A stretch of DNA of 64,000 bases. It comes from Ferruginibacter sp. Lineage in GTDB: Bacteria; Bacteroidota; Bacteroidia; Chitinophagales; Chitinophagaceae. This document shows, piece by piece, positions 60,565-64,000 of this stretch (position 1 is its first letter; every line of letters begins with the position of its first letter). Location of the stretch: positions 120,570-184,569 of the forward strand of contig JACMLJ010000041.1 in the NCBI GenBank assembly GCA_014379625.1. The letters are read 5' to 3'. Below the pieces are notes generated by a model. It was given only the letters and a program-made list of their open reading frames with translations. It made no database searches and was not told where the DNA came from. The position numbers and the translations under genes were made by a program.

Positions 60565-61836
60565 TTAGCTGTTGGTACAGCAGGTATTTTGCCCATTACC
60601 CAAAAGGTTTGTCTTCATTTTTTCTTCAATGGTTTGGCTGTCTTTTTGTGTTTTTGCCAGGCTCATTGCCCGTTCAAAACTTTCCTTTGCTTTAGCGTTA
60701 TCAATGCCTGCATATAATTCTGCCAGCAAGGTATAGTAATAATGGTTGTTGTTCAGATCCAGCTTTAACAGTTCCGGTAATGCATTTTCTTTGCCGGAAA
60801 CTTTATATAAAGCGTACAGTCGGTTAAGCGCTATAACAGGGGAGTAATGTAGCCCAAGAAGCAGATCATAATGATACAGTATGTTCTGCCACTTTTCCAT
60901 GCTATCTTTTTTTTGACAATGCCAGAAAGCTATTCCCGCTTCCAGGTGATAAGTACTGAGTTCATCTCCCCTGGCGGATACTGTAAGAAAGTAATTGCCC
61001 TGTTCTATCAATTCCTTATTCCACAGCGTTTCATCCTGCTGATCATACAGAATAACAGCATTGCCTGCCTTTTCCCTGGCTTCAAACCTCGATGTATGAA
61101 AACACATCAATGCTATCAATGCATTTGTCTGGGGCAAATTGGTTTTATCATATTTCGTGAGCATAATTCCTAAACGAATGGCTTCTACACAAAAATCTTT
61201 CTGCAGCACCTGGTTCTTTGTGGCTGAATGATAGCCTTCATTAAATAAAAGATAAATAATGCGTAAAACATTGTCAAGCCTGTCCGAAATTTCATGTTCA
61301 GCCGGCAATTCAAATTTAATATGCGCTGCCCTGAGTTTTTCTTTTGCCCTGAAAAGCCGTTTATTAATAGTTTCTTTATTGGATAAAAAGGCCTCGGCAA
61401 TTTCATCAATGCCAAAGCCACATAAAATACGCAGGGCCAGGCCAATTTGAGATTCACTTGCAATAACCGGATTGCAAATGGCAAACATCATCTGCAACTG
61501 GCTATCAGCAATATTAAAGCCCAGGAAATCAATGTCAATGTCACCCGCCTTAATTTCCCGGGTTGTTGTAAGATGGGGAATAATTTTATCTGTATAGATT
61601 TTATTACGCCGGAAATAATACAATGTTTTTTGTTTGGCAACGCTGTACAACCAGGCAACAGGGTTAACTGGAATTTTATCTTTTTTCCATGAATCAGTTG
61701 CCTGTAAAAAAGTATCACTTACAATGTCCTCCGCCGTTTCAATATGCTCCAACCCAAAAAGCCTGCTTATTACAGCAACCATTTTTGAAAATTCCTGCCG
61801 GAATAATTGTTGTATGATTATACTTTCTTCAGTCAT
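60565..61836 (-). CDS. ECF sigma factor with C-terminal DUF6596/TPR extension (ECF42 type)
   Basis: 423 residues, far longer than ordinary ECF factors. Sigma region 2 (about 20-85) contains DIVSDTFLQATDSWKKDKIPVNPVAWLYSVAKQKTLYYFRR, and region 4 (about 115-175) contains ALRILCGFGIDEIAEAFLSNKETINKRLFRAKEKLR. The extension (about 185-420) has the conserved RIIYLLFNEGYHSAT and SPVIALNRLYALYKVSGKENALPELLKL, a TPR-like region. This is the ECF42 layout, whose genes accompany DGPF (YCII-related) genes; one lies just upstream, starting at 62235. Confidence 0.9.
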   Translation of the reverse strand: MTEESIIIQQLFRQEFSKMVAVISRLFGLEHIETAEDIVSDTFLQATDSWKKDKIPVNPVAWLYSVAKQKTLYYFRRNKIYTDKIIPHLTTTREIKAGDIDIDFLGFNIADSQLQMMFAICNPVIASESQIGLALRILCGFGIDEIAEAFLSNKETINKRLFRAKEKLRAAHIKFELPAEHEISDRLDNVLRIIYLLFNEGYHSATKNQVLQKDFCVEAIRLGIMLTKYDKTNLPQTNALIALMCFHTSRFEAREKAGNAVILYDQQDETLWNKELIEQGNYFLTVSARGDELSTYHLEAGIAFWHCQKKDSMEKWQNILYHYDLLLGLHYSPVIALNRLYALYKVSGKENALPELLKLDLNNNHYYYTLLAELYAGIDNAKAKESFERAMSLAKTQKDSQTIEEKMKTNLLGNGQNTCCTNS

Positions 61837-61890
61837 TGTTCTTAATTGTGGCTGAATTATACAGACTATTATCGCCGGAGTAAAAGGGCT

Positions 61891-62235
61891 TTAGGGTTGT
61901 ACATGAACTGGCCTGATCTCCACGCTTCCCCCTTCATCCAGTGCAGGGCAGCCGTGAGCCAGTGTAACAGCCTCATCGATATTTTCGGCCTTAACGATAA
62001 TAAAACTCCCTAATTTTTCTTTGATCTCCACGAAGGGGCCATCTGTTATCACCCCACCCGATTTCAGTACTTTTCCATCTAAAGAAAGCCGGATCCCGTT
62101 GCTTACAAATTTATCCTGGGCAACAATGCCGTTCACCCATTGGTGCCATTTGGTACCAAGGTCTTTCATTTGTTCTGGACTTGTGTTACTGTAATCATAA
62201 TCAGGCTGTCTGAATAGTAATAAAAATTCTTTCAT
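61891..62235 (-). CDS. DGPF/YCII-related domain protein
   Basis: 114 residues from the ATG at 62235 (MKEFLLLFRQPDYDYSNTSPEQMKDLGTKWHQWVNGIVAQDKFVSNG). The DGPF signature appears in GGVITDGPFVEIKEKLGSFIIVKAENIDEAVTLAHGCPALDEGGSVEIRPV. A longer frame to 62340 lacks family support. It belongs to the same family as genes controlled by ECF42 sigma factors, and it lies 54 bp upstream of that sigma gene on the same strand. The molecular role is unknown. Confidence 0.9.
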   Translation of the reverse strand: MKEFLLLFRQPDYDYSNTSPEQMKDLGTKWHQWVNGIVAQDKFVSNGIRLSLDGKVLKSGGVITDGPFVEIKEKLGSFIIVKAENIDEAVTLAHGCPALDEGGSVEIRPVHVQP

Positions 62236-62344
62236 GATTCTTAGTTTTTTCCCTAATAATGCTTTGCCGTTTAAATACTGGACAAGTATGAAAAGATTTT
62301 TTTTTAACCAGTACAACATGCACGTAAACGTAGTGAACAAAAGT

Positions 62345-63049
62345 TCATTTCACTTTCGAAAATAACATTTTAAAAGCCAGCATGGTTAACACTGTTGCCA
62401 TAAACCATTTTTGCACTTTTATCCAGGCGGGGTTTTGCGAAAACCATCTTGCTGCTTTTGCAGCACTAATAATAATTAAAAAATTAATGGTGAAACTAAT
62501 TGCCATTTGAACAAAGCCCAACTGAAAGCACTGGAATGCTACAGAACCTGATTCTGGTTTTATGAATTGGGGAAACAGCGAAAGATAAAACACAGCCATC
62601 TTGGGGTTTAGCACATTGGTAAGAAAACCCATCATAAATAATTTTGCAGGCTTATCTTCTTTTAAATCTTTTCTTGTTTCAAACAAATTGCTGCTACCCC
62701 GGTTAACAGCCTGGTAAGCTAAATACAGTAAATACACAGCACCGGATATTTTGAGTGCAGCAAAGGTAATAGGCACGGCAAAAAGCATTGCCGTTAAACC
62801 ATAAGCTACCATAATGATGTGAAATAAAAATCCACACACAACACCAACAAGAGAAATTGCACCAGCTTCTTTACCTTGCGTAATCGACCGTGAAATGAGA
62901 TAGATCATATTTGGCCCCGGCGTTATAACCATTGCAAAAGCTGCGAGGGCAAAAATTAATAATGATGGTAATGGGATCGTGCGCCATATTGATTTTAGTA
63001 TAAATAAATATTTTGCGAAGTAACTGTGAAACCCTTTGCCGAAACTCAA
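62345..63049 (-). CDS. LysE-family exporter (amino acid or metabolite efflux)
   Basis: 234 residues with about six membrane helices. The family opening PLPSLLIFALAAFAMVITPGPNMIYLISRSITQGKEAGAISLVGVVCGFLFH contains the conserved ITPGPNM loop. Downstream signatures are KISGAVYLLYLAYQ and LTNVLNPKMAVFYLSLFPQF. Members export amino acids or homoserine-lactone-type compounds. The N-terminal 25 residues before PLPS are an unusual extension (MSFGKGFHSYFAKYLFILKSIW), because relatives begin at the first helix. Confidence 0.88.
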   Translation of the reverse strand: MSFGKGFHSYFAKYLFILKSIWRTIPLPSLLIFALAAFAMVITPGPNMIYLISRSITQGKEAGAISLVGVVCGFLFHIIMVAYGLTAMLFAVPITFAALKISGAVYLLYLAYQAVNRGSSNLFETRKDLKEDKPAKLFMMGFLTNVLNPKMAVFYLSLFPQFIKPESGSVAFQCFQLGFVQMAISFTINFLIIISAAKAARWFSQNPAWIKVQKWFMATVLTMLAFKMLFSKVK

Positions 63050-63064
63050 TATAGGTTAAGAATT

Positions 63065-63647
63065 TTATTTTCCCGCTATCTTTTTTCGTACAGTACTTAA
63101 AAATTCCGGTGTATTTCCAAGGTATGAGGCAATTTGTTTTTGTGGAAACCTTTGTTCGCAGTAAGGGTATTTATTTCTGAATGCAATATATCTTTCTTCT
63201 GCTGTAGCGGGTAAATTAATAGTAATCCTCTCCTGTTGTGTAGTGCAGGCATTTTGAAAACTGAGGTTAAAAAAATCTTTCAAGTTTTGGCGCATGCTTG
63301 TAAAGCGCTTCAAGGTCTGTTTTTTCAATTTGTAATATTTCAGTTTCCTCCAGGGCTTCAATATAAGCTTTGCCGGTTTGCTACTGAAAAAGCTGTATAA
63401 GTCTTCCGTCCACCAGTCTTCAATAGCAAATTCAAGAACATGCTCATATCCATTTTCAGTTGTATGATAAGTGCTTAAGCAAACTTTTGTTACAAAACTT
63501 TCATACCTGCCTATTTCACCAGCAAAGCAGTGCTTCTTTTCGTTTTAAAATTCGGGCTTGAAGTGATGAATTGAAACTGGCAACTTCACAGGGATTGAGC
63601 GTAATATGCCGTGAGATATTCGTAATTATTTGGTCATAGCATTTCAT
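63065..63647 (-). pseudogene. Crp/Fnr-family regulator with three frameshifts
   Basis: From ATG 63647 the frame reads MKCYDQIITNISRHITLN then SSLQARILKRKEALLC, ending in TGG-TGA at 63518-63516. One frame over, it continues GEIGRYESFVTKVC, FAIEDWWTEDLYSFFSSKPAKL. A one-base loss near 63364 and a one-base gain in the 7-A run at 63269-63275 put a 33-codon segment (YIEALEETEILQIEKTDLEAL) out of frame. Then FFNLSFQNACTTQQERI to RKKIAGK follows. This is a cNMP-binding plus HTH protein broken three times. Sequencing error in homopolymers is possible. Confidence 0.8.
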
Positions 63648-63685
63648 AAAAAGCCAACAGGAAGAGATTGATTTACCCAAGGGAT

Positions 63686-63727
63686 AAAAAAAAACGGCGA
63701 AACCCTTACTATTGGGTTTCGCCGTTT
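63686..63727 (-). terminator. Intrinsic terminator of the tRNA-Ser/tRNA-Pro transcript
   Basis: On the minus strand AAACGGCGAAACCC and GGGTTTCGCCGTTT form a 14-bp stem, followed by a run of T. It begins directly after tRNA-Pro. Confidence 0.9.
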
Positions 63728-63728
63728 G

Positions 63729-63802
63729 TCGGGATGGCAGGATTCGAACCTGCGACCTCCTGGTCCCAAACCAGGCGCGATACCGGGCTACGCTACATCC
63801 CG
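63729..63802 (-). tRNA. tRNA-Pro (anticodon TGG)
   Basis: 74 nt cloverleaf on the minus strand with acceptor CGGGATG/CATCCCG, T-arm GGTTCGAATCC and anticodon loop TTTGGGA. The CCA end is not encoded. It lies 84 bp from tRNA-Ser. Confidence 0.95.
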
Positions 63803-63886
63803 AACTAAAATTATTTACCACTTACTATTCGCTCTATTAAAAGCGAAATTTTGGCTATGGTTAATAAATCAATAAGAGCTTTTTTG

Positions 63887-63975
63887 CGGAGAGAGTGGGA
63901 TTCGAACCCACGGTACAGTGTTACCCGTACGACGATTTAGCAAACCGTTCCTTTCGGCCACTCAGGCATCTCTCC
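63887..63975 (-). tRNA. tRNA-Ser (anticodon GCT)
   Basis: 89 nt with a long class II variable arm. The acceptor is GGAGAGA/TCTCTCC with discriminator G, and the anticodon loop has GCT (TTTGCTAAA). The T-arm is GGTTCGAATCC. Same strand and probable transcript as tRNA-Pro. Confidence 0.95.
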
Positions 63976-64000
63976 TACCTGCGCCACTTTATTAATGGGC

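Noticed and set aside
62236..62340. ECF42-type promoter (TGTC-like -35) before the DGPF gene
   Set aside because: A TTGTCCA is present, but no matching -10 at proper spacing was found.

Overview
The window comes from a Bacteroidetes chromosome, most likely a member of the Chitinophagaceae. Supporting signs are SusC-like TonB-dependent receptors with carboxypeptidase-regulatory N-termini, a reg_prop sensor, AT-rich starts with little Shine-Dalgarno signal, a UpxY-type NusG paralogue, and Bacteroidetes-style palindromic intergenic repeats. No phage, plasmid, transposase or CRISPR gene is visible. The genus is inferred, not shown.

Layout. 0-17 kb: the start of a reg_prop sensor (cut by the window edge), an alpha-glucan phosphorylase, an arginase-family hydrolase, a MntR-MntH manganese pair, then membrane and housekeeping genes (DedA, dicarboxylate/glutamate symporter, amino acid permease, SPFH protein, peptidase T, FKBP isomerase). 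17-27 kb: SemiSWEET, large-subunit catalase, ferritin-like DUF892 protein, the muramidase NamZ, Fmt, an aminotransferase, and a methyltransferase-methyltransferase-GNAT cluster. 27-37 kb: two TonB receptors, an M16 peptidase and a Crp-type regulator. 37-49 kb: a surface-polysaccharide region. On the minus strand run upxY, wza, wzc, wzm and wzt; on the plus strand are a glycosyltransferase-like protein, an MBOAT acyltransferase and an SGNH-like partner. 49-63.6 kb: a dense, almost entirely minus-strand run of small genes (VOC, SRPBCC, ArsR, DoxX, YdeI, RDD, ECF sigma, DGPF and others), several of them decaying. The window ends with tRNA-Pro and tRNA-Ser.

How genes work together. MntR probably senses Mn and controls mntRH through palindromes just before its start codon. 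Two ArsR-SRPBCC modules each carry a pair of 16-bp operators with centres 26 bp apart, and a TonB receptor 2 kb away carries a single site of the first type, suggesting a small regulon. The ECF sigma factor is paired with a DGPF protein, the hallmark of the ECF42 group. A hairpin with a U-tract, and a GCGGTAG in its loop, lies between upxY and wza where a NusG-like antiterminator would be expected to act.

Non-coding highlights are a 114-bp MITE-like element with perfect 17-bp terminal inverted repeats and a 9-bp target duplication, a second roughly 289-bp inverted-repeat element holding four palindromes, and several in-register heptanucleotide arrays. All functions are read from sequence motifs and family knowledge; no database search was run.
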